DNA from: Setophaga petechia
Taxonomy: Eukaryota > Chordata > Aves > Passeriformes > Parulidae
Length of the DNA stretch: 64,000 bases
NCBI GenBank assembly: GCA_024362935.1
Contig: JANCRA010000003.1
Location: 36,145,291 to 36,209,290 of the forward strand
Reading direction: 5' to 3'
Part shown: positions 39,701 to 53,219 of the stretch, one piece after another
Position numbering within the stretch: the stretch's first letter is position 1
Layout of the letters: each line of letters opens with the position of its first letter
The notes under the pieces: model-generated
Told to the model about the DNA's origin: nothing
Database searches by the model: none
What the model saw: only the letters and a program-made list of their open reading frames with translations
Program-made: the position numbers and the translations under genes

Positions 39701-40535
39701 AATTTTCCCGATTCTTTCTCAAGGAGAAAAACAAATGAAAACTAGTGAAAATTATTATGCAAATAGATGTGAAGAAATGCTTTTTAAGATGAATATTAAT
39801 TGTTGGTGCCATTAGACATGATTGAGATAAAGCTTGAAGGAGGTTTCAGAAAAGAATTACACATTTACATGAATAATAAACACACAGAATGAAATTAAAA
39901 TAACTGGGGCTTATTAGGTTCTTCTTATTCAATATCATGCATCTACCACATATGCTAGAACTAAACTTAGATCTATATCATACTATAATGCAGTAACAAA
40001 ACAACAAGAATCATACTTCTTCACTTAATGGACCCAAGAAGGCCTAAAAAGAATTAAAATTATTAACACATATAAAATTTTTTATATGCAACAAGACCAT
40101 GTGGGACAAGCAGCCTGTACCAGTATGAAACCTGAGTAAAAATTCTTAGAATTCTGTTTCATGTCCTGACAAGAATAAGGATTGAACAGACTGCAGAAAA
40201 TCACACTACAAATAACTGAACAGCTTCTTCTCAGAAAATAATATCTTCCTAGAGAGACAATTTGCTTGGTAATTAACAGAATATTTTCCTATAAAATAGA
40301 AAGTTCATGCTGTAAGTCATTAACTCCTAGGAGCAGTTTTACCCTGGCTGCTGACTGAAATGGCATTTTCTGAAGGAGACCATCCCAAGGCTGCCAAATT
40401 CTTTCACTGCAATTCACGAAGCCAATGCTGCACCTCTACTTTCATATCCCATCAACAAGATACGAACCCTATCTTTAAACCTATTGGTGAAGGATAGGAA
40501 AGTGTGTGGGGAAGGGGAAAGGAGAAAGAGAGTAT
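36707..40535. other. Gene-free stretch, no recognisable feature
   Basis: AT-rich sequence with no supported gene or transposable element. Within 39700-39860 a perfect octamer ATGCAAAT (39757-39764) and a TTAATTG (39796-39802) lie in sequence free of simple repeats, which could mark an enhancer. This is weak evidence alone. Confidence 0.5.
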
Positions 40536-40565
40536 GGGGGGGTGTGTGTGTGCAGGTGTGTGTGT
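40536..40565. repeat. (GT)n microsatellite with G-run
   Basis: A run of seven G is followed by GTGTGTGTGTG, a short CAG interruption and GTGTGTGTG. The tract is short and interrupted. Confidence 0.85.
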
Positions 40566-43178
40566 TCACTCATGCCATGGGATATGGCTCTTAGAAAATG
40601 TGAAGAGCTACTTCCAGGCCACACGGGTTAGAAGAAGGGGTAAAAAATTTTCTGGAAAAAAAGAAGGAAAGAGGAGATAAAAAAAGCAAAATGGACTAGA
40701 CAGCTGATCCCTACTTCATTTTTGGACCAGGTACAGCTTTCCTTTGTGTCACCACAATTATCTGCTGGCTTAGCTAGAAGGGCATCTGCAAAGGTCTGCT
40801 TTTTCCTGGCTCAGGGAAATAGTTACCATTCATAATTAGAGATGACAAGCTAGACTATACAGATCCCATGATTTGTTTACTCCTTTGTGCAAATAATACT
40901 TGAGACACTGCTAGAACAGCCAGCTGAATTAATTTTGCCCAACCCAAAACCATCCCAAGGGAATTCACCTGTCATATCTCTACCCATACCTCAGTGCCTC
41001 AACCAGCACCACGGAGGAGTTGTGTCTCTTACTGCCTTGCAATGGCTATGATGTATTTATTGCCAATTTCACACTACATGTGATGGATGGGAATCAATTA
41101 AAATACTGTATTAGAGACAACAGGATGTTTACTTGGAATAATTTTTTTGATTTAGTAAATGGTAGAACTAATAAAAGAAATTGCTTCTATCAGCTTTCAG
41201 AATAGTTTAAAACTTATTGAGCACAGCCAGACAAGTGTTTAGTTATCTGGAGGAAAAAGCTTGAGCAATGGGCTGGAAAAGCAAGGTCTTTTAAAATATG
41301 CCCATTTTTAAGATTTAGTTTCAGTTTCTTCTTTCCCTCCTCCTTGTCAAGTAATTAAAGTTCTTGACTTGTTTCAAAATGGCTTAGATTAAATTTCATT
41401 TCGTTAAGCACCTCAATTTTTCAGCTAGGAAAAAAAAAGACCATTAGGAATTTGCATTATCCATTACAGCCCTCTTCATGATCTGAAATTTATATGGGAA
41501 ATGCTAATTGGACATTCATCATAATAAAGATAATGATTTCTGTAGTCTCCACAGTGATAATTAAGATGAAAGATGAAAATAATGCAAAGCGAACATTGTA
41601 TTCTTTATTTGCTGTGAATAGAGAATGGAAAATTAATTCTGTCCTTGTCTGCAGGGTAGGGGTGCCAGACAGGGATCGAGGGGGACATGTACAAGAAGTT
41701 GTTTTACCTAAGACATCTGAATTTGCTCAGGGGTCCTGCTGATTTTACTCCAGTACTCAGATGAAGAAGGCTGATGCTGAGTGTAACCACTTCTTACTGT
41801 TGGGAGCTGTCCTGAAGACAGATGTGACTAACGAGGCTTTGTTCATTATGCTCCACTGCACTGTGCTTGCCTTCTTTTGCTTTCCGAACAATGTGTGTTC
41901 CCAGTTCCCTGAGGGGAAGAGTCAGCTTCCATGATGTGGAGTTCTAAGTGCATGCAGTGCCAGAATCAGGCTTTGTGAGTTTACTGGTCAGAATGCTCAT
42001 TGCCGCATCTGCGTGCATCTGTTTTGAGATTAAAACTAAGCCAGTAAAACAAAGTTTTGTGAAATAGAAAGAATTTTACACAAAAATCTTTCTCTTACAT
42101 TTGTTTTACTCCTTCTTCAAAAGAGATTTGGTGAATCAAATTCAAGATTGAGATTGTTGATTGTTATTTTTCCTGAAGCTGGAATGAACTTAAACTGTCA
42201 GCTGGAAGTCTTTGGTGAATCCACACAGCACCCAAGAAAATCCAGTATCACTAATTATCCATACAGAAGGCCAGTGTGGCTCTGGATAGGTGTCATTTAT
42301 CAGGGGCTTGCTGGATACATATTTTTCAGGAAGGATTTGTGGCTTCTAGGTGCCTCTGTGGGCTTCTGCTCCTGAAAAGAGGGTTGGAGAGCTGAGCCTT
42401 GGAGGAGCCGCAGATTGGTTCAGGCTGACAGGCACTGTGTAGTGTTGGGCTGAGAGCAATGTGCTGCAGGCCACTGGGAAAGTGCCAGTCTGGAAGTAGG
42501 TGGCCAAGGCTGGACCCACCAGGCACCTTCACAAATTATCTAGTCCTGTTGTCACTGAGGGCTAATCAAATGAGCCCCAAAAAGAGCTGGAATGACAATG
42601 CCTGGTCTGACAAGGGTTGCTCCAGCTGGTGGCTTCCCATTGCAGTAGGATGAATAATGTTTGGGGAATAGAGATCTATTATTCACTCCTAGTTTTGGAG
42701 AGCGAGATCTATGGATAATGATATCTTTCAATAATCCATAAAAATATTTTACATGTGCCCAGAAACCTGGAATGAAAGACAAACAATTGCATGTGCAGAA
42801 AGACAGACCATGGAATTTGGCTGAAAGCTCATTGTGTATACACTGGCACACGGTTATAAGGAGGAGACTGTACCATTTTCCTTTCCAAATGGAAAAAAAC
42901 AGAGAGACAATTCAATTAATACTGCAACTTGTCTTAATAGCTACTGGTTTTCAGCCATTTCAGTAGCATCCTACAGCTTTATGAGGCCATAATCTGGCTC
43001 CTGAAAGGAAGAACGTAGAAGACAAGTTAAGATAGTGAAAAACAAGCACTATGCCTAGTGTGAAAAACTTCACATGGGGCTGTGCAAATAATTGACTTCT
43101 TGGTTTGCTTGCTGAATTATGAGGGAGAAGGGAAAGGTGGATCAGCAGCCGTGAGAGCAGAAAACCAATTTACTTGCT
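40566..43178. other. Gene-free stretch, no recognisable feature
   Basis: No exon or element is recognised. The longest frame is 99 codons on the minus strand (42552-42851). The segment 41440-41660 is AT-rich without simple repeats and contains several TAAT-core strings, so it may be conserved non-coding DNA. This is suspected from appearance only. Confidence 0.5.
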
Positions 43179-43200
43179 TGTTGATCCAATTGGATCAACA
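43179..43200. repeat. 22-bp perfect palindrome
   Basis: The sequence TGTTGATCCAATTGGATCAA with its final CA is its own reverse complement, centred between 43189 and 43190. Every one of the 11 pairs is Watson-Crick and there is no spacer. It could form a cruciform or bind a symmetric dimer. No second copy was noticed in the window. Confidence 0.95.
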
Positions 43201-44871
43201 CAAAATGAATGAACAGAAGAATACAATTTCTTAGATGATTTTCCTCAAATAGTGCTTAGAAAACAACAAAAAATTTCCTCTTTTTGGAGGTATTCCACAC
43301 TATAGAAAAGTTTTGACTAGATGACAAAGGGCGTGGCACGAGTGGTTGTGACATTAATCTTTGACTGAGCCATTTTAGCAGCTACCTCTCTGCTGATGGC
43401 CTTCTGTTATCAAAAACACAATGGAACAACTTCAGAAAAACAAGTTCTTCTGAGCTTCAAACCACTGGTCAGAACAAATACACTACCATCTTCTGGAGTT
43501 TGCAAAGTGCCACTGAAATAGTTTCCATGTTTGGAGAATGATATCTGTGTGGGGCTATTTATTTAGTGATACTGCATTTTGCTGAAGAAACCAGCATATT
43601 TTCTGTACATGTAGTAGGGGAGAAAGTTGCAGAGAATTAATTTTACTCTTGAATTGAAGCATTTCCTAGATTATAATCATATTTAGAAGGAATGGGAAAT
43701 TGAGGGCCCAAGAGATAGATTTTTCAGAATGTCCTTTGGTGCTTTAAATGTCTTAGTTCACAGGTCTTCTCTGGAACTACTCTGATTTGACCATAATAAG
43801 ATGCCCGTCTAGAACTTTTCAAATGAGACTCAATGAATTCCTGCATCAGCCTGAACTTTCTTTTTTAGCTTGCTCGTTTTCAAAGTTGATCTATCTTGAG
43901 CTTTCATATGCAACTCAATGTCAAGCAGGACTTCTGATAAATCATGAATGTTGAAAGCATTCGAAAAATTCTCCTGCTTCCTTTTTCCTGGTCAAATTCT
44001 ACGTCTGTTCCTGGATCCCCAGAGAGTCCTTGACCCATTGCAATAGGCTTAAGAGAATAAAATTACTGCGATGAACTAGAATAAGAACTCGGATCCAAAT
44101 CCTGCTTTTCATGGTTCTTGAGCCACTAAGTTCAATGATTGTTTTTCTGATGCTTTAATGCTTTATGGAAGACATGGCAATTATCCACAATTTTTACAGA
44201 TATTCAGAGTATCTTTCATTTAATAAAGATACTTTAGCTTTTCACACACATTTTAAAGCATTGTTCATTCTGTTTAAAACAGGGTACAAAAGTTTAAAAC
44301 TTTCAGCTAATTGAAAGTGTGTATAATGAATTGCTCATGAAAAGGAAGGCCTGCATGATCATGTCTAGGGATGGCTGCTCTCTGCCATCCCATGCCATGT
44401 TCATGGAAAGCTCTAAAGTGATCACACTAGAAATAAGTAATTATCAAATCAGTGCTGCACAGAGTGGTTCACAGGTGATGTTTACCTTCTCAGAGTTTAT
44501 CTTCTTTATACTGCTTCTCTCTTTCTTTGTTTTTCTTCTCCTTCTAATCTACATACCAATGCACACACCGTTTACAAAAGGTTGATCCTTTCTAAAGGGA
44601 ATATCTTGCAAACCAAGACAGTAAAGGAATGTAAAAAGATTCCATGGAAATTCCATTTTCATGTGTTTGATTTTAAAGTGCAGTAGAGATCTAGAAAAGG
44701 AGACATGGTTTCCAAGCCTCTGCCTGTGTCATCTCAGCCTTTGAGTTCCTCAATTCTAATGGATTGAGTAATCTTAGGTTTTGTTTGCATTGGTATAAAA
44801 AGTTCTGAATTTCATGATCAGGCACATCAAGGAGCAAGTCTTAAACTATCACATCATTATCCATCAACCCA
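43201..44871. other. Gene-free stretch, no recognisable feature
   Basis: Unique-looking sequence. The only frame of note is 88 codons at 44319-44585 (plus), ending in a hydrophobic Leu/Phe-rich run that simply reflects a T/C-rich stretch. No gene is supported. Confidence 0.55.
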
Positions 44872-44900
44872 TGTGCGTGTACACACACACATACACATAC
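44872..44900. repeat. Short (AC/GT) repeat
   Basis: GTGCGTGT is followed by ACACACACAC and two ATACAC-like variants, so the GT half and the AC half form a small inverted repeat around the GTAC centre. Confidence 0.8.
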
Positions 44901-47900
44901 AATAGCTTTTTAAAATTTATATAATTGCAGTTTTGGGATTATGCCCTGGTCAATTCCTAATGATGACTTAATTTTCTGCTATTCTGTGGCTATGGAAATT
45001 GATCTTGAAATAACCAATGACTCTAAGATTATTTGTTTGGAGCCCAAGAAGGTGAGGAGCCTTGTTTGCAGATAACAAGTAGTTTATTCTGCTAAGTGTC
45101 TCCTTAAAGGTACTATATAACGTCAGTGGATTGAAGAATTACATAATTTTGAAAGGAACTAGTATGATTCATTGGTGCTGCTATTTTAAGTGGTATGCAC
45201 AGCACCCTGTAAGTCTAGGATAGAGCTTACAAAAGGTTCGTTCCCAGCCTACATCTGACGTATATTGCAAGACTTCATAAAATTCAGTATTTTCTAGAAT
45301 AAGAGCTAGTTAAAAACCCATACTTTACTGAATTAACATGGTGTGTGAGGAGAAAATGAGGATGCATTTTAATCTTAACACGTTTGCTCTACATAATTGA
45401 GAATTCTTGTGTATTAAGGTAGTGTTTGTGGAGAACCATATCACAGCCAGATGTGTTCATAGGTTAATACTCACCTCCTTCACAGTAGGGTTACCAGCAA
45501 CCTTAGGAGAAAGACAGAAGGGGGAGTGACAGTGCTTTCATGGAGCTGGCTGCAAAATAGATTGCAAGCAGGCAAGCAGGGAATTTTAAAGACATTGAAA
45601 GATACTGTGGAATAAATAGGATATGAAAACCTTAATATGTGTCAGGATTTTTCCACAATAGTTGCTGTAAAGACAGTTTCTCTTTTGGGAAAACTCGCAG
45701 CTGTGGAAGCATTTGTAACAGTATCAAGAACATTTTTTCTTAAGCAGTACTGTCTTGCAGCAGACGTTCATCAGATCTTGTTAGATAACTAGACTCAGGC
45801 AGGCAGTATTTGACTGAGGAGGCCCAGAAAGAGCATTTACAGCTGAATGGATGTTAGAAATCTGTAGGTGGCATTTTCCTTCTGGCACAGAATCAGCTGA
45901 GTGGTAGAAAAGTTGTTGTACCTTAACAAAGTCTACAAGGGCTCTCATTACAGACAGTGCACTCGATTTGTGGGTGGATAATTGTACCATGCCAAATTTC
46001 ACTTTGGGTAATTTAGGTGAGTCTATTCAGCTTTATTTGGGGTTTTCAATGTTCTCCTTTGCTTCCCTTTCTATGAAGCTTTCCCGCTTTCCTTTGGGTT
46101 CCTATGGGCACCCTCCAGTAGTGGGTTTGCCATAGCAAGCAAAATAATCATTATTAATTTTATTAAGTTTGTAAACATAACCTAGGCCCTATGTAGACAC
46201 TGGTGATATAAACCTAGCTTTGAAACAACTGCTTAAATATAAATGGTGAGGTGGAGAATCTCCAACTACTAAGGAAGGTGACAAAAGCCTTGCATTTTTG
46301 TGATAGTGTCCATTAAAGGGCATTGCTCTCCTGTGGTTACAGCCCATACGTATTGTATTCACTGCTCTATAAACATGCATACAAAATACAAACACCAGAG
46401 GATTATAATAAAATTAGAAGAATCTTTGTGTACATGTTTGATTCATGTAGAATCTGTTTCCACTCATTGATTCAGACAGAATTCAGTGAGCTGCCTTCTG
46501 AGGATGAATAACAAAATTCATGTTTCAGGAACCAGTGTTTCATGTAACTAAGAAATGATTTTGAAAGAGGCTGAATGAAGAGTTGATGACAGGAAAATGG
46601 AAATCCAGGTGACAAAAACCTTTATTGTGTATAAGCTGGATTCTGCTGCCTTCAGCTAAAGTTTTAGTGTTTAGTCTTTGTTAAAAACTAGATTGCTTGC
46701 TCCTAAGAGAGAAAATTTTCCCATTCTCCTCTCAGTGACACTTGAATTTAATGCTTCCAGCCAAATAGCTAATTGCTTTTCTCAAAATAATAAAACATGC
46801 ATTGGCCAAAGACAGGCTTTACTGACAAAGAAGACAGGAAGAATGGGTTTGTTATTAAAATTTCATATGGAATCATTATAAAGAATATGTATAGATTTAT
46901 AATTTATTTATGTGCTTAGTTCTAAGCTAAAGTATTGCAACTAACCTTTACTTGGGTTTGAACTGGGAAAAAATACTGATGTATTTTCTTTTTGAAAATC
47001 TTTGCAGTCTCATGGCAAGTGTTTTTTTTTGTTTTCTATGTTCTTTCACTTTTTCTCAAAATCACAAGGTGCTTCCTTCAGTTCTCAAACGAAAAGTTTG
47101 AGCATTTCTTTTAAAAAAACATCTCTCAGCAGGACTTTCACTTCAAATACTGTAATTTCTGCTGTGACTCACTGTGTTCAGCTTTGCTAAACATAGCTAA
47201 CACACTAATCCTGGGGCTGGAAACCATGTCCTAAAGCAGGGAGCTGGCTTTGATGCCTCCAAGCTGCTCCAGCCCAGTCATCTTGACTAGACAATTCCCA
47301 ATGTAATTAGGCTGCACCTTAAGCTGGGTGACCTAGAAACCAGGACTGATGGAAGCACATATCCTGCCAAATCTCCATGCCTAAATGGGCGGCGTCTAGG
47401 AGTCCTTATGATACAAAGTTAGTCCTCAGTACAACGAGAATCATGTTACTGGCTGCAAACTAATTAAACTGGAAATTCTTATTCTTTTTAGGCACTATCT
47501 TATGTTTCACTGAATAGACAGTAGAATTCACTGTGGTTCAGAAACCCAAAACATGATCTATGCCTCCCTTGAAGTTCAGGGTAATATATTTGTCAGTCCT
47601 TAAGTGACTGAATCTGGCACTATAGCATGAATGATATGCCTGTGGTTAAGAAAATATTCAGAATACATTCCTAAAGCAACAAGGCAACTTCTAGCTCAGC
47701 TTTGATAAAATATGTCATGCCATTCAGTTTTCATACTCCTATGAGCTAGCATTCCCTCTATATCTGCAGATTACTTCTATGGTCTTCATCGCTTTAGCAT
47801 TTTGGTGCTATGAGATATGCACATTATAATATGCAAAACTTTAACGAGTAACTCCTTCTCTAGAGAATTAATGGGAATTCCAGATAGGTGAGATTAATAG

Positions 47901-47909
47901 TTCTTATAT
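44901..47909. other. Gene-free stretch, no recognisable feature
   Basis: No reading frame above about 73 codons and no recognised element. 47200-47420 is richer in GC with a few CpG (GGGCGGCGTC near 47387) and looks different from its surroundings, but I cannot assign it to a repeat family. Confidence 0.5.
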
Positions 47910-47975
47910 GCTGAGAGGCTCAAGTGACTTTAAACAGGTTGTAGAGCTGGCTGCTGATTCAAATTCAGCCTGGGT
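47910..47975 (-). mobile_element. Possible ancient MIR-like SINE fragment
   Basis: The string GCTGAGAGGCTCAAGTGACTT, then AGGTTGTAGAGCTGG and GATTCAAATTCAGCCTGGGT, follow the order of the reverse-complemented MIR core. That core has the form GAGGCACAGAGAGGTTAAGTGACTTG...AGAGCTGGGATTCGAACCCAGG. Divergence is high and only about 65 bp can be lined up. It is weaker than the similar element at 54154-54398. Confidence 0.35.
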
Positions 47976-48596
47976 GAGTGGTTTCCAATATTCTTCCTTT
48001 GACAAATGAGGAACAGGACTGGCTGCTGTGAAAGCAACAGGGATGAAAAGTCAAAAAGTTATTGGGACTTGGCAAGAAGTAGCCAAGATTTAGCAAAAGA
48101 AGCTGCAGGGAGTTTCAGATGAAAGTGAGAATTATGGTGTGGATGGCAGTCACTGGTGACCTTCTGGGCTGGGGTAGCAAGGTGTTGTATAAGCCCCCTC
48201 TGAGCCAATAGGTCTGGGTAGGGGGAGCTGGAATGGATGCAGCAAGGCACTGTGCAGGTCAATTTGAGGTGCACAGGCAGAGTGGTATGTGGGGAGTTAA
48301 TATAAAACCTTCCTAACATGCTGCTGGCTTACTGCCAGCAATATTAAATCCTTGACTTTCTGCTCACGATATACACTCAGGATAAAATTTATGAACACAT
48401 TGCTGAGAAAAGAGTCCCTGATCCCCACACAAGCTGTACATTTCTTTTGGCATCTTAGTTTCTTTCAGTGCTTAATCCCTCTTCACCTCCCCTGTCTTTA
48501 TCTGCAAAGTCTTTTCAGCAGCTGAAAGAATATGGTTCCTAATACTTTAAATGAAGTAACACACTTATATTTTGGTGTAAATTTAGTTTTGTTTGC
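47976..48596. other. Gene-free stretch, no recognisable feature
   Basis: An 86-codon minus-strand frame (48059-48319) resembles nothing known. No element is seen. Confidence 0.55.
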
Positions 48597-48632
48597 TTTT
48601 CCCCCCCCTTTTTTCTTTTGGCTTCTTTTTTC
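48597..48632. repeat. Pyrimidine tract with C8
   Basis: TTTT, eight C, then T-rich sequence interrupted only by short GG gaps. A polypyrimidine run of this kind is prone to slippage. Confidence 0.75.
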
Positions 48633-50609
48633 AGTGAGATGTCATCACCTCTTGGATTTTAGATTATAAAATGCAAGGAGGTTTTTGTGTGAATTGAGGA
48701 AGGATGAAATGTGTGTTGACAAAATTGTACTATGAAATTGAGGATTGCAAGAGTTTGTTTAACATTTTTACTCACATGTTTTTCATGGCTGTTTTTATAT
48801 TCAGTTCCATAAATATATATCGTCTTCATGCTTTTCATCATGCACATTTTGATACTGTCAATTTCAAAAATCAGAAAACATATTTATCTTTTATAAAAAA
48901 TTTAAATTGTGAAATTGTGCACAGTAAGTGCACACCTACACAATGAAGTGTTTTACCTGTACATGTAAAAAAAATTGAGAGAATTTTATTGATTTCAGTG
49001 CTGTCTTCAGGACTAAAAAGAATTTAAAAATGATATGCAGAAGCAAGCAGTCCTATCTTCTCAAAAGTCACCGATGTCCAAGGGAGATAATAAGGGCTCA
49101 GCTGCAGCCACTCAATGGTGGGACACTCCTTGGCTTCCCTGAGGCACTTGGAGCAGTGGATGGAGATTACCATCAGCTGGCCATGGGAAATATTCCCACA
49201 CACAGTCATAGGATCAGAGCATGTTTTTCTTCTAACCTAGATGTTAGGGAAGCCTGATGCATACTACACGTTTTGGGAAATGCAAAGAGGGATGCAGGAA
49301 AGACAGACAAAACACTATGTATGTGTATAGGTGGACTTGCAAAAGGTGACAGGTGGAAAATAAGCATTACAGCTGGCTACTTCCAGCTTTGACAACATAT
49401 GAAGATGGAATGGAGTGGACTTCAGAAGGATTTTTATTTTTCTAATTTCACATGGACAACAACATGAATTTGAGCTTGCTAGTAATCACAACTTTCTAAT
49501 GAAAATGTACATAGCAAAAAGATGAGATGATATTATTTTGAGCTTGTTAAATGTTTGCCCAAGCAATCAGCAGACCTTTGAGTCAGCTTGGTGTCCCAGA
49601 GATGTCATGAAGGTCCTTTACAGGTATTAGGTCCTTTTTCTATGGATGAGAAGGTAAGACTAGAATTTAAAACACTTTCTTTTGAAACACTCACCCAGCT
49701 CTAACTGAGGGCAGGTTGTGTAAGGAAGGTTTGCTCTACTTCCATCCTGTAAGTAGTAGTCTTTATCTTCACCCAGAGCTGTCAGCCGTTATCCTCCATG
49801 AATGCTACATGAGCTTAAAAAAAGCATTTTTAAAAGTATTTGTTTATTATTTATTTACAGATATATATACTTTCCATCCCATGAGAATGACCTGCAAATA
49901 ATAGATCAAAACATGAGAGCATGTTGGAACATGTTTGAGCTGAAGCTATGGGTATGCTTCAGAGAGATGACAAAGTTTCTCATTTATAGAGTTCCTTCCA
50001 TAACATAAAATTAGCTATTTATATGGTTGATATTGATTTATACAAAATGATGGGCTTTAAGCTTATTGTGATCATGCAAGATTGAGATGTTTCATACAGA
50101 ATAAAAAGTTTTGGGAAAATGATGGTAGTGCTGAGCAACAGTCTTAAATATATTCTAGTCATTAGGGCCAAGTGAGTGAATGAAATAGGGAGCAGCATTA
50201 TACCATTCTAGAAATCTATGCTGCAGTTGTGTGGTTGCAGCTCTGTTCTGCTCATCTTAAAAAGTATATAATAGAAATAGAAAAGATTTGGAAAACGGTC
50301 GGGATTTGTTTTCAAATGATGAGTGACTGCGAGTCCATGATTTCTTTGAGCCTGGAAAAGAGGTGACTTGAGGTCTATGAAACCATGAGTGTCACAGAGA
50401 TGGTTAACACAGGCCAGTTTGCCTTGTCTTCCAAGAGATGATCTAAGAGCTGTCTTACTGATGTACCAGTAGCAGGTTCCAAACTCTCCAATGAAAGCGG
50501 TTCTTCATGGGATGGAGATGTAAAACTCTATTCAGATGTGAGAAACAATCTTCCTTATTTCTTCTACCTTTACCTTCTCTGTAACTTTGGACATTATATA
50601 AAAGACTAG
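48633..50609. other. Gene-free stretch, no recognisable feature
   Basis: AT-rich sequence with frames of at most about 80 codons and no recognised family. No mobile element is supported. Confidence 0.55.
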
Positions 50610-50632
50610 GCTGGGAGCTGATAGCTCCCAGC
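50610..50632. repeat. Small perfect hairpin, 10-bp stem
   Basis: The arms GCTGGGAGCT (50610-50619) and AGCTCCCAGC (50623-50632) are exact reverse complements separated by GAT. There is no T-run after it and no gene beside it, so a terminator reading is not justified in this vertebrate DNA. Confidence 0.85.
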
Positions 50633-53219
50633 TGGCTTGCTGGAGTGATTTCTCTAGAGCAGCAAGGACTCAGTAGTAAAAAACCCAAAACTAACCCAAA
50701 TAAAATCCATCAGGCCACACTTCCCTTTAAAATGGACTGAAAGCAACTAAAGCTAATTGACTAGCCACTACAACTCACATTGCTAAATTCAAGAATGCTG
50801 TTCAGACACAATAGATCTCATATTTGTTAGTCCAGGAAGACAGGAATGGGATGAATTCTTTGTAGCTGTTATTTCATACACTACTCCTTAGGCAATGAGA
50901 GCTTTATTGCTGAGACTACTGACACTAGATCAGATCTTTGGGAAAAAAACCCAAAAACCTACAAACATTTTATTTTGTGAATTATTACAGTTATGGAATG
51001 AATCCCTACTGCTGTCTTGAGTAAGCTGGGGCTGACTAATGTCTGCAGCCACAAGGAAGGAAGGTTTTGTAATCTACACTCTCTCTCAGAAGATACAATT
51101 CCAACCGCCATACTAAATCACAGGGAGCGTTGCTTCTTGTCGAAAGTCTGAGATTAAGGCAACAACAATTTCCTTTTCTTAACTCTGTTTCTTGTTCTTT
51201 GTCCATTTGTCTTTAAACAAACAGGCAAGGAAAAACAAGGAAAGTTGAAGCAAAATAAATAAAAAAACCAACAAAATCTTTCCAGGATGATCTTCTCCAG
51301 ACCAACACTGCATTTCAGAAGTGTCTTTTTCTAGGATCTTGAATGGAATGAAATTTTACAAAAAGACACTTTATGCAAGGAATCTGTGTCAAATTAATGG
51401 TCATTGCTCATAGGCCATTTTAAGATGGATATTTTACTCTTCAAAAAACAGGACCACTGTTTTTAGCATTTGTATAAGAGCATCTTTAGTTGTACAAAGC
51501 TGTAAAGTGCTGATGAGAACTGATCCTACCCAGTGGAGGGTGGCAGAAAGGGGCCCTGCCCTCCCAAGGCTCCTGTCACCTCAGCCACCTTCCAATGAGG
51601 TTTTCTCTATGAATTTCTGCCATCCTTCTTCAGGCATGAGGAGGTATTGCACAAACAATCAGGAATAAATTAGCTTTCCACAGAAAACAAAATTCAATTG
51701 TTTCTCTCCAAAGAGCAAAACCAATGCATTTTTTGACTTATCATTTTAGTTACCATAAAGTCAGATTTCTGCCTGTTTTTTCATAAAGCCATGCACAGCA
51801 AACAGCCATGCTGCTCTGCAGTCGCATTTGTCCTCAACTACACTGTAACCCCTTTCCTTCAATTCTCCCAGCCCCTGCAATTACTGGTGCAAGCCTTCTT
51901 GTAACCAGAACAAGAGAAAAACTAGATCAGAGTTACAGTAAGCATTTTAACCCCAGCACTCTCTAAACCAAACACTTCTCAGTCACATGAAACCCATTCG
52001 TGTTGCAGGTGATCTTAGCGATGGTGGGGTGGTGCCAACAACAGCGATGAGAGAACAAGGCAACTTGTCTAGACAGGCGCCTTTTCAGAGCACACTGCTC
52101 TTCTACTTTGCTTTCACAGACCCACACCTTAACTTGGAAAGTGGTCACACCTTGAAATATGATGGAGTTGTTGTAAAGGGACCTTTATTCCTGAAGGCCT
52201 CTGTACTTCTCAGGTTATGAACATTTTTGCAGCACTGTTGGACATGGAGGTCTTACAGAAGCTGAGGTCACATTTTGCTGGATGGTTTAAGGACCCTTGT
52301 AAAAAGCATACATATACAGACTTAAACGTGTGTTTGTGGATTATGATTATAAAAAAGACTATTATTACAGACTGTATTTTGTTAGACTCTCCTGATAACA
52401 ACAAAAATGGACAATTTTACAATACACAAACCTTTTTTTTCATTAGAACAAAAGCAATGAACTTCAGAGAGCAAGCTGGGATCAGTGACTCTAACGTAAT
52501 TTAATTATGCTAATCAGATTGAGAATTGGAGGGAAAAGGTGACTGGTATCCATGGTAGGAAAGGTCCTAGCAAAGAGAGATGTGAGGATATTGCTAACCT
52601 CAAGGGGGGGAGAGAGGAAGATAATTATCACCTCAGGAGATGGGTCATGAGGTAAATTCCAATGTGCACTACACAGTCATGTATTTAAAACCAATATCTA
52701 CAGAAAATATTTATAGTCAAACCAAGTTAAGGGAAACAAAGGTGCAAATATGGGAAGTAACCCTTTCTTTTTCTCTATCTTCCTCTGCTCTAACTTTCTG
52801 TAGGAAATTGCCTCTCTCACAGCTCCTGATACACATCAATCTTTAAGAGAGAAAGTATGGCCTGATTAAGTGAGGCAGCTCAACTCCAGGTGCCCCGTGA
52901 ATAAATCAGCAACAGATTTAGGAGCTGTGACCTCTCTCATCCTGATGAACCTTCCAGACACAACTCCTCGCTCCTGCTGGAGGTTGAAGTTGGATCTCAG
53001 TTGAATTTTTTTTCCTGCTATGTTATTAGCTGTGTCTAAAAATGCTGTTTTATTAGGCAGCTTTGCTTCCAGGAGAAAATAAAAAGCTGAAATAAAGGTT
53101 GAAGAATAAAATACACCTCTGAACTTTGGAACAGCATGAAAATGAAAGCTGTTGGGAAGAATGTCTGCCCTATAAATCACTCAACTTGGACAATAAGCAA
53201 ACAGCTGGGTCTGGTGGAG
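50633..53219. other. Gene-free stretch, no recognisable feature
   Basis: No exon is recognised. 51985-52090 has several CpG in otherwise CpG-poor DNA and carries a 77-codon plus-strand frame (51987-52220), but there is no protein similarity I can name. A G-run lies near 52604-52611. Confidence 0.5.

Noticed and set aside
47200..47420. GC-richer block considered as an unknown LTR or CpG-rich promoter
   Set aside because: No terminal repeats, target duplication or sufficient CpG density; it could not be assigned.
49610..49720. TTTTTCTATGGATGAGAAGG considered as a MIR core
   Set aside because: Only about 20 bases resemble the MIR core and the order of the remaining blocks does not follow.
50610..50632. 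Hairpin considered as a bacterial-type terminator
   Set aside because: The window is vertebrate DNA, there is no U-tract after the stem and no gene upstream.
51985..52220. CpG-containing 77-codon frame considered as an exon
   Set aside because: No protein family recognised and no convincing splice-site pair around a conserved core.
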